Positions 5,569 through 5,678 of a stretch of 5,678 nucleotides of DNA are shown here, piece by piece. Source of the DNA: Aminipila sp051883075 (lineage in GTDB: Bacteria > Bacillota > Clostridia > Peptostreptococcales > Anaerovoracaceae); assembly GCA_051883075.1 (NCBI GenBank), contig JBJETA010000012.1:1-5678 (forward strand), given 5' to 3'. The translations under genes and the position numbers were made by a program. The first letter of the stretch is position 1, and each line of letters opens with the position of its first letter. The notes beneath the pieces are model-generated. The model had not been told where the DNA came from and did no database searches. It saw nothing but the letters and a program-made list of their open reading frames with translations.

Positions 5569-5628
5569 ATGAGAAAAGTAAATGATTACCTGAGTGAAAT
5601 CCGTGGTATAAATTACATGAGGTTTTGA
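5569..5628 (+). CDS. Possible 19-residue leader peptide ORF
   Basis: An open frame from ATG 5569 to TGA 5628 encodes MRKVNDYLSEIRGINYMRF, lying wholly inside the predicted leader of the right-edge gene and ending 31 bases before its start. Against it, no Shine-Dalgarno sequence precedes the ATG and there is no run of a single amino acid as in classical attenuator peptides. Its composition is protein-like but too short to be conclusive. No function is proposed. Confidence 0.25.
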   Translation: MRKVNDYLSEIRGINYMRF

Positions 5629-5642
5629 AAGGGTTTAGTTTT

Positions 5643-5648
5643 AGGAGG
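5643..5648 (+). promoter_or_regulatory. Ribosome-binding site of the right-edge gene
   Basis: Perfect AGGAGG, eleven bases before ATG 5660. It is the strongest ribosome site in the window and supports the last 19 bases being the start of a real, well-translated gene. Confidence 0.75.
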
Positions 5649-5659
5649 AAAACAATATA

Positions 5660-5678
5660 ATGAAAGCAACATTTATTT
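5660..5678 (+). CDS. Start of an unidentified gene, cut by the window edge
   Basis: Only MKATFI is visible. The call rests on the AGGAGG site, the upstream promoter and the preceding terminator, which together mark a new transcription unit. Six residues are too few to name a product. Confidence 0.6.

Overview
The window reads as ordinary chromosome from a low- to mid-GC anaerobic member of the Clostridia. This is inferred from the A/T-rich intergenic DNA, the strong AGGAGG-type ribosome sites, the GTG start, and the presence of the clostridial DUF5685/J-protein pair and a three-cysteine LarE. The genus cannot be fixed from this sequence. I saw no insertion sequence, CRISPR array, tRNA or rRNA.

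Layout. Positions 1-609 (minus strand) hold the N-terminal two thirds or so of an M20-family amidohydrolase, cut by the window edge. It is divergent from a plus-strand gene for a LarE-type sulfur insertase (784-1599), with a promoter for each gene in the shared spacer. Next comes a tight three-gene plus-strand unit with its own good promoter: a DUF5685 protein (1716-2615), a J-domain protein with TPR-like repeats and a cysteine-rich tail (2615-3232, overlapping its neighbour by one base), and a six-segment membrane protein (3246-3770). A terminator-like hairpin follows. Its 3' arm is also the ribosome-binding site of dapB (3830-4633), the lysine/diaminopimelate gene. A promoter at the very end of dapB probably drives a CYTH-domain phosphohydrolase (4739-5362), which ends in a clear intrinsic terminator. 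The last 250 bases or so hold a promoter, a dyad, a possible 19-codon leader ORF and the first codons of a further gene.

How the genes relate. The M20 amidohydrolase, larE, dapB and the CYTH gene look like unrelated housekeeping or accessory functions that happen to be adjacent. The DUF5685/J-protein/membrane-protein unit is the only real operon and the least understood part. The DUF5685 protein carries two aspartate-rich motifs, arranged in a way that recalls all-alpha prenyl-synthase folds, plus a CxxC/Cys/His set. Its partner is a DnaK co-chaperone-like protein with six cysteines in its last 17 residues. The most concrete regulatory oddity is the dapB hairpin, where terminator stem, T-tract, Shine-Dalgarno sequence and start codon are packed together with no gap.
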